Source: Planctomycetes bacterium MalM25 (GTDB lineage: Bacteria > Planctomycetota > Planctomycetia > Pirellulales > Lacipirellulaceae). Taken from it: a DNA stretch of 64,000 nt. Position numbers and translations under genes: made by a program. Below are positions 8,469 through 17,737 of this stretch, piece after piece. The number at the start of each line of letters is the position of its first letter. Within the stretch, counting starts at the first letter, position 1. Below the pieces are notes generated by a model. That model had not been told where the DNA came from and did not search any database. It worked only from the letters and a program-made list of their open reading frames with translations. The stretch covers positions 124,001 to 188,000 of the forward strand of contig CP036424.1 in the NCBI GenBank assembly GCA_007745835.1. The letters run 5' to 3'.

Positions 8469-9650
8469 TTAGGCCCCGGTGGCCAATCGCCAAGCGACCC
8501 GGCGGGCGAGCTGGAATTCGGCCAGGTCGAGCGTCTCGTTCACGGTGTGGATGTCGTGTTGGCCGTTGCCGATCGTCACGCACGGCATGCCGTGGTGGGT
8601 GATCCAATTCGCGTCGAGTCCGCCGTTGGTGACCCCGATCTCGGGCTCCTCGCCAAGGGCACGCAACGCCTTGCGCGCGGCGGTGAGTGACGGGTCCTCG
8701 GTGGGCAGGCGGAAGGACTCGTAGTTCAGGTTCCCGCTGAAGCGGACCGAGCCCCGACGGCCTTCGCTGCTCACGACGCGCTCGACGGCGCGGTGGAACG
8801 CGGTTTCGAGCGCCCTGACGATCTCTGCCCGGAAAGCCGGGTCGTGGCTGCGGGCCTCGACGTGCAGACGCGCCCGCTCGGCGACGACGTTCGTGGCGAC
8901 CCCCGCCTCGATCACGCCGAAGTTGGTTGTGCCGGTCTTGCCATGCTTCTCGACGAGCCCGTGCCAGCCGTTTTCTACCAGGTCGGCGACCCCGAGCGCC
9001 GCGATCGCCGCCGCGCTGACCCCCTTCTCGGGCGCCATGCCGGCGTGGCTCGGGTGGCCGTCGATCTCGATCCAAATGCGGTCGCAGCCGGTGGCGCCGA
9101 TGACGAGCTTCGCGGGCGAGCCCCCGTCCAGGTTGAACGCCAACGCCGGTTCGCCCAGCATCGAGACCTCGACGTTCCGCGCCCCGTTGATGCCCCCTTC
9201 CTCTTGCACCGTCCAGAGGAAGGTGATCGGCGGGTGCGGCGCACCGCTGCGCAGCAACGCCAACGCCGTGGTTAGTAGCACGGCGGTCCCCGCGCGATCG
9301 TCCGCGCCGAGGCCCGTCGTCGGGTCGGCCGAGTGGACGATTCCGTCGCGCACTTCGGGGCGGCTGCCCACGCAGACGGGCACCGTGTCCGTGTGCGCCA
9401 GCAACAACCGGCGGGGGCCCTCGATCGTGCCGGGCAGACGGAGCACGCCGTTGCCGATCCCGCCGCCCAACTCGCTGCGTGTCTCCGCCCCGTCGAACTC
9501 GATCGGCGGAGCGCCCGCCTTCGCGAGCTTCTCGCCAAGGAAATCCATGACCGCCCGCTCCTCCCCGCCGCTCCCCGGGATCGCCATCAGCTGGAGGACG
9601 AGATCGATCGCCTCCTGGTCGGAGACCTCAGGAACGTGGGGCGTTGTCAT
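8469..9650 (-). CDS. M20 family metallopeptidase, peptidase T-like
   Basis: Zinc-dependent exopeptidase or deacylase of 393 residues. The metal-site pattern is complete: LLAHTDTVP (His86, Asp88), LGADDRAG with Asp117, and VQEEGG with the catalytic Glu150 and ligand Glu151. The insert between residues 190 and 300 is the dimerisation (lid) domain (IEIDGHPSHAGMAPEKG). The GADDRAG and EEGGINGA forms point to the PepT/YqjE-like branch rather than ArgE or DapE. No signal peptide, so cytoplasmic. It sits 21 bp after the RHH gene and 17 bp before the Bfd gene. The substrate (tripeptide or other) is not certain. Confidence 0.85.
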   Translation of the reverse strand: MTTPHVPEVSDQEAIDLVLQLMAIPGSGGEERAVMDFLGEKLAKAGAPPIEFDGAETRSELGGGIGNGVLRLPGTIEGPRRLLLAHTDTVPVCVGSRPEVRDGIVHSADPTTGLGADDRAGTAVLLTTALALLRSGAPHPPITFLWTVQEEGGINGARNVEVSMLGEPALAFNLDGGSPAKLVIGATGCDRIWIEIDGHPSHAGMAPEKGVSAAAIAALGVADLVENGWHGLVEKHGKTGTTNFGVIEAGVATNVVAERARLHVEARSHDPAFRAEIVRALETAFHRAVERVVSSEGRRGSVRFSGNLNYESFRLPTEDPSLTAARKALRALGEEPEIGVTNGGLDANWITHHGMPCVTIGNGQHDIHTVNETLDLAEFQLARRVAWRLATGA

Positions 9651-9671
9651 GGCGGTCGGTTGGGTCTTGGG

Positions 9672-9863
9672 TCAGTCTTCGGCCGGCTTGTCGGGCGCGT
9701 CGGCTTTCGGTTCGTTCTCGCGCAGGCGCCCCGCGTCGCGGAGCGCCCTGCGGAGGACGTAGTCTAACTGACCGTTGACGCTCCGCAGCTCGTCGTCGGC
9801 CCAACGGCGCAACGCCGCCAGGACTTTCGGGTCGGTGCGGAGGAGGAAGGATTCGCGAGCCAC
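9672..9863 (-). CDS. Small ribbon-helix-helix (Arc-like) protein
   Basis: Protein of 63 residues with the layout of a ribbon-helix-helix DNA-binding protein: a short strand SFLLRTD (5-11), helix [15 protein letters not shown] (12-26), a turn at SVNG, then a second helix [14 protein letters not shown] (32-45), and a charged Pro-rich tail. It lies between the SPFH gene (36 bp) and the peptidase gene (21 bp) in one orientation. SPFH genes followed by a small Arc-like gene are found together in other bacteria in my recollection. It could regulate this operon or bind the SPFH protein; neither is shown. Confidence 0.72.
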   Translation of the reverse strand: MARESFLLRTDPKVLAALRRWADDELRSVNGQLDYVLRRALRDAGRLRENEPKADAPDKPAED

Positions 9864-9899
9864 TTCTCGTGCCTGCCTATCTGCCCGGGGACCAACGGA

Positions 9900-10841
9900 T
9901 CAGTTGTGGAGCGTGCCCGTGTTCACGACCGGCTGGGTGTGCCGGTCGCTGCAGAGCACCACGAGCAGGTTCGACACCATCGACGCGCGGCTCTCATCGT
10001 CGAGCTCCACAACCTTCTTGTTAGACAGTTCGTCGAGCGCCATCTCAACCATGCCGACCGCTCCCTCGACGATCTGCGTGCGCGCCGCGACCACGGCCTG
10101 GGCCTGCTGGCGTTGCAGCATCGCGGCGGCGATCTCCGGCGCGTAGGCCAGATGGCTGATGCGGGCCTCGATCACTTCGACACCCGCCTTGCCGAGCCGC
10201 TCCTGGATGTCCGCTTTGAGCTGCTCGCTCACTTCGGTCGTGCTACCCCGGAGCGAGGTCTCGTGGTCCGGGCTGTCGTACGGATGCCGGCTCGCGAGGT
10301 TGCGGAGCGCCGCCTCGCACTGCACGGCGACGTAGTGCTCGTAGTCGTCGACCTCGAAGAGCGCTTCGGCCGTGTCGACCACCTTCCAGACGACGACCGC
10401 CGAGATCTCGATCGGGTTGCCGTCGCGGTCGTTGACCTTCGACGGCCTGCCGCCACTCTGCACCTTGTGCTGGGTGATGTTGCCGGCGGCGTCCTTCACT
10501 TCGGGCTGGTTCGTCGAGCCGGTCTCGAAGTTCCGCACGCGGAGCGAGACCTTCTTGCTCGTGTAGAACGGGTTCACCCAGTAGAAGCCCGACTCGTTGA
10601 TCGTGCCGATGTACTTGCCGAATAGCAGCAGGGTCCGCGAGTCGTTCGGGGCGACCGCCTTGAAGCCGATAACGGTCAGAACCGTCGCCAGGATCAGCCC
10701 GACCGCCAGGACGATCGCCACGGGATGAACCGACTCGGTGGCGACCCCCACGATGGTCAGCACGGCCCCGATCGGCATCGCGAGACAGCACAACAGGGCG
10801 AACCAGCCCGATATCGGATGGATGATCTTCTCTTGGATCAT
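9900..10841 (-). CDS. SPFH (band 7/stomatin-like) domain membrane protein
   Basis: Membrane-anchored scaffold protein of 313 residues. Two hydrophobic segments at about 12-33 and 38-60 are followed by the SPFH domain from about residue 70 ([20 protein letters not shown]) to 260. The segment [20 protein letters not shown] followed by an Ala-rich helix is typical of stomatin/prohibitin proteins at the start of the coiled region. Such proteins form oligomeric rings in membrane microdomains and often hold a protease partner. It is the first gene of a likely five-gene minus-strand operon. The usual NfeD partner is not present next to it. Confidence 0.86.
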   Translation of the reverse strand: MIQEKIIHPISGWFALLCCLAMPIGAVLTIVGVATESVHPVAIVLAVGLILATVLTVIGFKAVAPNDSRTLLLFGKYIGTINESGFYWVNPFYTSKKVSLRVRNFETGSTNQPEVKDAAGNITQHKVQSGGRPSKVNDRDGNPIEISAVVVWKVVDTAEALFEVDDYEHYVAVQCEAALRNLASRHPYDSPDHETSLRGSTTEVSEQLKADIQERLGKAGVEVIEARISHLAYAPEIAAAMLQRQQAQAVVAARTQIVEGAVGMVEMALDELSNKKVVELDDESRASMVSNLLVVLCSDRHTQPVVNTGTLHN

Positions 10842-11069
10842 GGCGGCAGACTCCTCTCGAATAGGGGGTGAGCTAGCGTAATGATATCACTTCGCTATCT
10901 CGGAGGGCAAATTGCCGTCGTGGGTTCGGATTTCCCCAAGAAAGGCCTCCCAGTGGTCACGAACCCGGCCCCCTGCCGATGGGTCCTCCACCGAGCCCCG
11001 ATGAGCCTCGGCCCGTGGTGAGTTAGACTCAGGGCCCCCGCCCCATCCCGATTCCCCGCCGATCGCGCC

Positions 11070-11663
11070 ATGCTGCTGGTCATCGATAACTACGACTCGT
11101 TCACGTTCAACCTGGTGCAGCGCTTCGGGGAGATCGACCCGGAGATCGACGTCCGCGTGGTCCGCAACGACGAGATGACGATCGATGAGTTAGCGGCCCT
11201 CGAGCCGGAGCGCGTGGTCGTTTCGCCCGGACCCTGCACGCCCAGCGAGGCGGGGGTGTCGATCGACGCGATCCGGCGATTCGGCGGAAAAGTGCCTGTT
11301 TTGGGCGTCTGTTTGGGCCATCAGTCGATCGGCCAGGCCCTGGGGGCGACCATCGTCCGCGCCGGGCGGCTGATGCACGGCAAGACCGATCAGATCCGCC
11401 ACGAGGGGGGCGCCCTGCTGGAGGGGCTGGAGAACCCGTTCCAAGCGACCCGGTACCACAGCCTCGTGATCCAGCCCGACACACTCCCGCCAGAGCTGCG
11501 GGTAACCGCGTGGTGTGAGGATCCCACCTCCGATGGTTCCGCCGAGCGGGTCATCATGGGAGTCGAACATCGGGATTGGCCCCTTTACGGGGTGCAGTTC
11601 CACCCCGAGAGCTTCCTGACCTACCAGGGGACCGACCTGCTGGGCCGATTCCTACGGGCCTGA
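11070..11663 (+). CDS. pabA: Anthranilate/para-aminobenzoate synthase glutamine amidotransferase subunit
   Basis: Class I glutamine amidotransferase of 197 residues, supplying ammonia from glutamine to the TrpE or PabB chorismate-converting subunit. The start LLVIDNYDSFTFNLVQ is diagnostic for TrpG/PabA. The catalytic triad is complete: Cys81 in GVCLGHQSIGQA, and His178 and Glu180 in YGVQFHPESF. Length is normal. It stands alone with no trpE or pabB beside it, so it may serve both complexes, as in Bacillus. Choice between pabA and trpG is not possible from this subunit. A TAGACT box at 11024-11029 could be its -10 element. Confidence 0.9.
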   Translation: MLLVIDNYDSFTFNLVQRFGEIDPEIDVRVVRNDEMTIDELAALEPERVVVSPGPCTPSEAGVSIDAIRRFGGKVPVLGVCLGHQSIGQALGATIVRAGRLMHGKTDQIRHEGGALLEGLENPFQATRYHSLVIQPDTLPPELRVTAWCEDPTSDGSAERVIMGVEHRDWPLYGVQFHPESFLTYQGTDLLGRFLRA

Positions 11664-12001
11664 TCCCACCGCGGGTGGTTGCAATAAGGCCCGGTTCTAC
11701 GGGCGAAAGGGGTTATGGCGTCCTGGCTGCGCCCAAATCGTTGACGTTAGGCAGGGCCCCAGTGAAACTGTGCATTCTGGGCAAGAGGTCCCTCCTTACA
11801 CGCCCAGGAACCGCCCGAGGCCGCAATTCGAGCCGGCCTTAAAGCCAGCCGCCGCGAAGGGTTAGATCGCGGCTCCCATCACCGAGAAGCCATTCGCCCG
11901 GGCGCATTCGGAACGGCCCCGTCGCGAAGCCAACCCACTGTCCGCCCGCCCGGCCCCTGACCGGGCGCCCCGGATAACCGCCAAAGGAGCGTCGACCCAC
12001 G
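11664..12001. other. Intergenic region before the 1043-residue PEP-CTERM gene
   Basis: This 338-bp stretch holds no supported gene. Near its end AAAGGAG at 11983-11989 is a good Shine-Dalgarno sequence, though 12 bp from the ATG at 12002, which is long. A GC-rich imperfect dyad lies around 11945-11972. No T-run terminator follows pabA. The promoter of the long secreted protein gene is expected here but I could not place it. Confidence 0.5.
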
Positions 12002-15000
12002 ATGCCTCGATACGCCGCCACGCTGCTGATCCTCCTCGCCCTCGCCTGCACACCGGCGCTGGCCGCCGTCAACAACACGGGTGATGTTCGTCCGGTCGCC
12101 CCGGGTGGCTTCGGCTTGCCGATCGGTGCGAACGGCATCGACGACGACGGCGACAACATCGCCGACTGGATCGACAGCCAGGGCAACAATGTCTTCGACA
12201 ACTTGGCCGATCCGAACAACCCATTGGGTGGTAATGGTCTCAATTGGGATAACGAGTTGATCTGGGTCGACTACGAGACGACCCAGAACATCCTCATTGG
12301 CGAGACCGGCTACGGCTTGTTGGAGATCAACGGTGGCAGCGCCTTGCGTTATCAGCATCTGGTGCTCGGTGGGTCAGCGGAAGATACCAACGGCAATCTC
12401 GAACTCACCACGACCGACGGTGAGGATTATGACTTTCTGCAGGACCTTCGTGATCAGGACAACTCCCGCACCGGTGTTGGCGTGATGACGATCACGGGTG
12501 TCGGCAGCGTGTTCAACAACGACCCGAATGTCATCCCCGGTGAGTTTCAGACCGCGCTGAACTTTGCTGATCCCAGCGCAGACGTTGGTGACCAAGTAAA
12601 TACAACTCCGGACCCCACCGCCCGGGTCGACGACGAGGGCTTCGATGTGCACGTCGGCCTGCTCGGATCGGGTCAGCTGAACGTGCTGGCTGGCGGGCGG
12701 ATCGAGATCCAAGACGCGCTGCTCGTTGGCACCGCTTCGACCGCCCAGGGCGACGTGACCGTGGATGGCTTCGGCTCCTACCTAGCCGCGTACGGCCGGA
12801 CCGAATTCCAGCCGGGCACGGGGACCCCGTCGATGCCGACGACGGTGACCGCTTCCATTGTGGGCGGAAACGGCCGCGGCTCTCTCACGGTGAGCGAAGG
12901 GGGCCGGGCCGACTTCTTCAACGGGCTTTCGATCGGCGCTGGCAACGGAAGCCCTACCGCGGCCAATATCGCGAGTGAAGATGTCGGGACGACTGATCCG
13001 CTCAGCTCGGGCGTGGTCACTGTCACGGGCAATGGCAGTAGTCTGACGATCGACTCGACCACTCTGATCCGAAACGGCGCCGCCCTGGCGATCGGCGAGC
13101 TCCGCGGTGACCCGACCGCCACCCTCCGCTACGACAATGGGGGGGCTGTGATTAATGCTCCCGATGGCACTCAGACGCTGGGCGATGGCCTCTTGCGGAT
13201 CGAGACCGGCTCGAACGTCACGGTTATCGGCAGCGGCTCGGCGGAGGTCGGTTTCAACGGCGTGCTCGAGCTGCGTGGCGGCCGGATCAACGTCGGTGGC
13301 GACCTCGTCAACGACGGACGCATCGACGGCGTCGGCGACGTGCTCGCGACGACGCTTAACACCTCCGTTTACTCAACCATCCGGGGCGGCGACCCCGACG
13401 CCCAGCCGGGCAACCCGTCGTCCGAGCCGCTCCGCATCGTGCTGGCGGGCAACGGGGGCGGGGGCGGTATCGCCTTCACCAACCTGGGCTTGGTCGATGG
13501 CCTCGTCGACTTGTCGGTCACCGGCGACCTCAGCAACCTCGGGCGCATCGAAGTCGGCGGTGAGATCAAGGCGCGAGCGATCATAACGACCGTCGGGTCG
13601 AGCCTGATCGGCAACGCGGCCACCGGCAGCCCGCTGCGGATCCGGCTGGACAGTCAGGACCAAGTCGATGAGGCCAACCCGGCCCTTCAGAACAACGGCC
13701 TGATTGGTGGCGACATCGATCTCATCACCCCCGGGGGGGTCGTCAACGGCGGCAACCTGATCGACGAACCCAACAGCTCGAACGGTGGCGTCATCCGCGC
13801 CAACGGCGTGATCCAGGTCGGCACGTTCATCAACCACGGCCTGGGTGAGATCCACGTCGAGCAGGGCAAGTCCCTGTCGATCCTCGCCGTCGGCGTCCCC
13901 CCGGTCGCCACCCTGCCGGGTGTGGTTCTCGAAGACGGCATCGACCAGCGCACCAGCGGCGGGACTGATGCCCCCGACGGGGAGGCCGGTAACGCCGATT
14001 TCTACGTCGCCAACCTTGGCAAGATCATCGTCAACGGGGGCACGTTCGAGTCGGGTTGGGTGACCGACAACCGCCCAGACATCGAGGACGGCGCCATTAA
14101 TCACGTCCGCCTGTTCCGCAACGCTAGGCACGTGGAAGTGGACGCCGCCTCGACGTCGGCCGCCCCGGTCGGCGACGAGACCGTTGGCACGATCACCTCG
14201 ATCGACGGCACGCTCCTCTTCCGCGACGGCCTCTACAACACGGGCGTGGTCTCGTTCGCGGGCGGGGCGAACGTGGTGCGTGGGCAGGTCATCAACGCCG
14301 GTTTCTTCCGGGACACGCCGGACCGCAACGGCATCGACTACGATCCCGGCACGGAAGAGTACCTCCGGCCCGGCGTGATCCTCGTGTCGGGTGACAACAC
14401 GAGCGTCACCTTCCAGGATTCGGTCCGCAACAGCGGCATCATCTCGATCGGTCCCAACGGGAACGTCGCCAACTTCTTGGGCGACCTCGACAACACGGGG
14501 GGCACGATCCAGATCGCCCTCTCGCCCTTCGCGGCCGACGTGGTCTCGGCCTACATCACGGTGGGCGGCGAGGTGCGGATCAACGGCGGCTCGATCGTCC
14601 TCAACGGGGGCGGGGGCACGGTCGATCCGACCAGCGTCTCCTCGTTCGCCTTCGCCACGGCGCCGGGCGAGATCGCTTTGGCGGGCGAGCCGCTCGTCCC
14701 CGGCGAGTTCTCGCTGACGGTTCTCGAAGCGGACGGCGAACTCTCCGAGGACAGCCTGTTCACGAGCCTGGTTCTGCCCGAGACGGGCGAAGGCGTCTAC
14801 TGGGACATCGTCTACGACACGGACGCCGACGAGATCCGGATCGAGCTCATCGAGTCCGACGCGATCGGAGCCGACTTCAACAACGACAACATCGTTGACC
14901 AGCTCGACATCGACATCTGGACCCGCAACGTGGGCATCGTGTCGGGCGCCTCGATCATCCAGGGCGACGCCGACCTCGACGGCGACGTCGACCTGGGCGA

Positions 15001-15133
15001 CTACGAGCAGCTGATGCAGCAGATCTTCGCCGGCGGCACGCCGATCGCCTTCGCGGCCGCCGTGCCCGAACCGGCGGCGTTGATGCTCCTCTGCGTGGCG
15101 GGCGTCGCCGCGGCGGCTCGCCGACGCGGCTGA
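12002..15133 (+). CDS. Large secreted repeat protein with dockerin-like region and PEP-CTERM anchor
   Basis: Exported protein of 1043 residues. A signal peptide covers about residues 1-22 (LLILLALACTPALAA). Residues 90-900 are rich in Gly, Asn, Val and Thr with repeated LxVxxGGxxxxxx-type motifs (for example GSGQLNVLAGGRIEI and GRGSLTVSEGGRADF), which suggests a right-handed beta-helix of the autotransporter-passenger type. Near 958-1010, ADFNNDNIVDQLDIDIW and GDADLDGDVDLGDYEQL form a dockerin type I-like pair of calcium loops. The end VPEPAALMLLCVAGVAAAARRR is a PEP-CTERM sorting signal: motif, hydrophobic helix, basic tail. Probably a surface or biofilm-matrix protein processed by exosortase. 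AAAGGAG lies 12 bp before the ATG. Binding partner unknown. Confidence 0.88.
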   Translation: MPRYAATLLILLALACTPALAAVNNTGDVRPVAPGGFGLPIGANGIDDDGDNIADWIDSQGNNVFDNLADPNNPLGGNGLNWDNELIWVDYETTQNILIGETGYGLLEINGGSALRYQHLVLGGSAEDTNGNLELTTTDGEDYDFLQDLRDQDNSRTGVGVMTITGVGSVFNNDPNVIPGEFQTALNFADPSADVGDQVNTTPDPTARVDDEGFDVHVGLLGSGQLNVLAGGRIEIQDALLVGTASTAQGDVTVDGFGSYLAAYGRTEFQPGTGTPSMPTTVTASIVGGNGRGSLTVSEGGRADFFNGLSIGAGNGSPTAANIASEDVGTTDPLSSGVVTVTGNGSSLTIDSTTLIRNGAALAIGELRGDPTATLRYDNGGAVINAPDGTQTLGDGLLRIETGSNVTVIGSGSAEVGFNGVLELRGGRINVGGDLVNDGRIDGVGDVLATTLNTSVYSTIRGGDPDAQPGNPSSEPLRIVLAGNGGGGGIAFTNLGLVDGLVDLSVTGDLSNLGRIEVGGEIKARAIITTVGSSLIGNAATGSPLRIRLDSQDQVDEANPALQNNGLIGGDIDLITPGGVVNGGNLIDEPNSSNGGVIRANGVIQVGTFINHGLGEIHVEQGKSLSILAVGVPPVATLPGVVLEDGIDQRTSGGTDAPDGEAGNADFYVANLGKIIVNGGTFESGWVTDNRPDIEDGAINHVRLFRNARHVEVDAASTSAAPVGDETVGTITSIDGTLLFRDGLYNTGVVSFAGGANVVRGQVINAGFFRDTPDRNGIDYDPGTEEYLRPGVILVSGDNTSVTFQDSVRNSGIISIGPNGNVANFLGDLDNTGGTIQIALSPFAADVVSAYITVGGEVRINGGSIVLNGGGGTVDPTSVSSFAFATAPGEIALAGEPLVPGEFSLTVLEADGELSEDSLFTSLVLPETGEGVYWDIVYDTDADEIRIELIESDAIGADFNNDNIVDQLDIDIWTRNVGIVSGASIIQGDADLDGDVDLGDYEQLMQQIFAGGTPIAFAAAVPEPAALMLLCVAGVAAAARRRG

Positions 15134-15159
15134 GCGGCTCCGCGACTTGGTACGAACCA

Positions 15160-15200
15160 GCGGCCCGGAGATGGAAATCTCCGGGCCGCTTTTCGTTTTT
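15160..15200 (+). terminator. Rho-independent terminator of the PEP-CTERM gene
   Basis: A perfect 13-bp stem (GCGGCCCGGAGAT, 15160-15172; ATCTCCGGGCCGC, 15177-15189) closes a GGAA loop and is followed at once by TTTTCGTTTTT (15190-15200). It begins 26 bp after the stop at 15133. This is the clearest intrinsic terminator in the window and sets a transcription-unit end before the TPR gene. Confidence 0.95.
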
Positions 15201-15346
15201 ACCGATTCGGCTTGGCCCGCCCCCGGCCGAAGGCCGATACGAGACGACGGATACGGTCCGATCGTGCGCTGGGAGCGCGCGTGCGGACGCGCGGTTGCTG
15301 GCGCCGAAGGCGCCCACGCCGCGATTCGTTAGGGAGGGAACCCGCC

Positions 15347-17686
15347 ATGCCACGCAAGACGTCTCGCGATCTCGACTCCGTCACCCTGCCGCCCGATTGG
15401 TTGCGGCGTGTTGGTCAAACGCTGGCGCTGGGCGCCGGCGCGCTGGTCGTTGTCCCGTCCCAGGCGGTCGATCTCATCGAACCGGTGTCGGGCGAAGTCG
15501 TGATGGTGGTCGCCACCGACGACGCCCAGCTCGAGTCGGTGCTCGTCTCGTCACGCAAGGGGGAGCCCCTGGCCGAGACCGAGGCGCCCGAGTTGGAGCC
15601 GATCTCGGACTTCGCGGAGAAAGAGCCCGAGCTCGCGGAGCCCCCTGCCGAGAACTCACCGCCGAGTGGGTCGGCCGATCAGAAGGTCTCGCCCGTCGCG
15701 CTCGAAGAGGCGGAGGGAACGGGCTCGCCGCGCGTCGCGGTGCTGCCGGAGAACGGCGAACGCGTGCTGGCCGATGTGGCCACCGCCTACCGCCAAGAGA
15801 ACAAGCCACGCCCGGCACGGTTCCACAGCGTCACGCCGGGTGAGTCGAACCGCGACGAACTGATCGAGGCCTGGGGCGAGCCGGTCCGCACCGCGAAAGC
15901 CGATGGCCAAACCGCCGGCGGAGAGGTGCTGGGCTACGACCTCAAGCCGTTCAAGCAGGTCGAGGCGCTCGTCGAGCGCGACCTCGTGACGGTCGTCCGG
16001 GTGACGCTCGCCGAGGACGCTACCGTCGAGGATCTGACGCGTCGTCTGAAGCTCACCGAGATCGACCCGGTCCAGGTGACCGACCCACAGACAAACGAGC
16101 TCCTCGCGGTCGCGTTCCCGGAGAAGGGCCTCACGCTCCTTGTGAAGCCGACCTCCGCCGCGGCGCCGCTGACCGGATCGGTCGAGCTGGCGGGCGTGTC
16201 GCACTTGGTGCTCGAGCCGATCGACGCCCGGGCGTTTGTGCTCCGGTCCGAGCAGCGGCCCGAGCAGATGCTCAAGGCGAAGCTGAAAGACCTGCGACTC
16301 GCGATCGAAGCGGACCCGTCCGACGCGCACGCGCACTGGCTCGCCGCCGGCTGGCGGCTCGACGCTGGCCTGGCGGCCGCCTCCGAGGAGGCCGCCGCCG
16401 AGGCGGTCCGCCTCGACCCGTCGAACCCCGCCCACCGCTTGGCCCTCGCCGAGGCGCTGCGCGCCGGGGGCGAGTTCGACAAGTCGGTCATCGAGACCCG
16501 CAAGGTGCTCGACGATGGCTCGGCGCCCGAAGTGGTCCGCGCTCAAGCGCTTGACTTGATGGGTCGCCTCGCCGCGATGGGGACCCAGAAGATCGCCGAT
16601 AAGACGATCGACTTCCACAACGCGGCGATCTCCATCGCCGACAAGCTCGCCACTAGCACCGACGACCGCGAACGCCGTACGGCGAAGGACGTGCTCGTCT
16701 CAGCGCACCTCTCAATCGCCCGCGAGGTGGCCCGTCGCGACTACGCCGACAAGGCGAGCACGGTCGCCGAGTGGATCGGTCGCGCCTCGGGCCTCGCGGA
16801 GGACCGCATCGCTTCGGACGACGGCGGTTTGGAACTCCGCCTGCAAGTCGCCCGCGGCGCGCTGGCCGCGCTGGCGGAGATGCGTCCGACCAAGGACCCG
16901 GCGCCCTGGCTGAGCGAAGCCCAGGACACCGCCGCGGAGTTGCTCTCCACGAGCACCGACCCGCTGTTCCGCGCCCGTGTCCACTGGGAGTTGGGCGAGT
17001 CGTACCAGCACGCGGTGCGTATCGAGCATCTTCGCGGCGACAGCGAGCAGGCGCTCAGCTACGGAACGAAGGCGATCAACGAGCTCTCCGCCGGCGCCGA
17101 ACCACGAACCACTTCGCCCGAGGCGGAGAAGCTGGTCGGCAAACTCTACTTCTACTTGGGTGCGGTCAATGCGGTCCACAAGAAGGACCACGCGGAAGCG
17201 ATCGGTTGGTACGATCGAGGCCGAGAGATCTTGACCGCAGAGACCACGCCGAGCGACTTCGTCGTGCCGCGTCGCGAGGGCGAGGAGCTCGTCAGCATGG
17301 GCGTCAGCTACTGGGACCAGGGCCAGCGTGACTTGGCCGTCGAGTTGACCGAGGCGGGCGCCCGGCTCATGGAGCGGGGCGTGACGGCCGGCGTTGTGAA
17401 AGAGCGGACACTCGCCGTCCCGTACGGCAACCTCCACACGATGCACGGAGAGCTGGAGAACACCAGCAAGGCCTCCGAGTACGGCCGCCTCGCCCGCGGG
17501 GTTGAACCCGCCGCGACCAAGCCGAAGCCGGAAGCCAAGCCCGCCGCGAAGCAGACGGCCGAGGTGAAGAAGGAGCCGCCGCAGCGATCCGCTTCCACTC
17601 AGGCGAAGCGCGAGCCGGCCCCGCCCAACCCGCGGCTCTCGCGGCGTCCGGGTCGCCCGACCTTCAAACGCACCATGATGCGTTGA
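15347..17686 (+). CDS. Tetratricopeptide repeat protein, membrane-anchored
   Basis: Protein of 779 residues, function unknown. I chose the ATG at 15347 because AGGGAGGG at 15331-15338 gives a strong ribosome site; the frame is open further upstream but that part is Arg-rich and overlaps the leader. A single hydrophobic segment at about 24-42 (GQTLALGAGALVVVPSQA) may anchor it or act as a signal. An acidic linker follows (to about 140). The middle, from about residue 340, holds helical TPR-like pairs (AHWLAAGWRLDAGLAAAS; NPAHRLALAEALRAGGEFD). The tail after 730 is Lys/Pro/Ala-rich. A planctomycete-type unknown, probably an envelope scaffold. No catalytic motif seen. Confidence 0.78.
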   Translation: MPRKTSRDLDSVTLPPDWLRRVGQTLALGAGALVVVPSQAVDLIEPVSGEVVMVVATDDAQLESVLVSSRKGEPLAETEAPELEPISDFAEKEPELAEPPAENSPPSGSADQKVSPVALEEAEGTGSPRVAVLPENGERVLADVATAYRQENKPRPARFHSVTPGESNRDELIEAWGEPVRTAKADGQTAGGEVLGYDLKPFKQVEALVERDLVTVVRVTLAEDATVEDLTRRLKLTEIDPVQVTDPQTNELLAVAFPEKGLTLLVKPTSAAAPLTGSVELAGVSHLVLEPIDARAFVLRSEQRPEQMLKAKLKDLRLAIEADPSDAHAHWLAAGWRLDAGLAAASEEAAAEAVRLDPSNPAHRLALAEALRAGGEFDKSVIETRKVLDDGSAPEVVRAQALDLMGRLAAMGTQKIADKTIDFHNAAISIADKLATSTDDRERRTAKDVLVSAHLSIAREVARRDYADKASTVAEWIGRASGLAEDRIASDDGGLELRLQVARGALAALAEMRPTKDPAPWLSEAQDTAAELLSTSTDPLFRARVHWELGESYQHAVRIEHLRGDSEQALSYGTKAINELSAGAEPRTTSPEAEKLVGKLYFYLGAVNAVHKKDHAEAIGWYDRGREILTAETTPSDFVVPRREGEELVSMGVSYWDQGQRDLAVELTEAGARLMERGVTAGVVKERTLAVPYGNLHTMHGELENTSKASEYGRLARGVEPAATKPKPEAKPAAKQTAEVKKEPPQRSASTQAKREPAPPNPRLSRRPGRPTFKRTMMR

Positions 17687-17725
17687 GCGGCTTCACGGCA
17701 GCCGGCACGGTCAGGGCTGGTCCGG

Positions 17726-17731
17726 TAGACT
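17726..17731 (+). promoter_or_regulatory. Possible -10 box next to a start codon (leaderless transcript)
   Basis: TAGACT at 17726-17731 fits a -10 element and lies six bases before the ATG at 17738, so transcription would begin at or next to the start codon. There is no Shine-Dalgarno sequence. No clear -35 box was found at the right distance, so support is weak. Confidence 0.35.
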
Positions 17732-17737
17732 GTCCTC

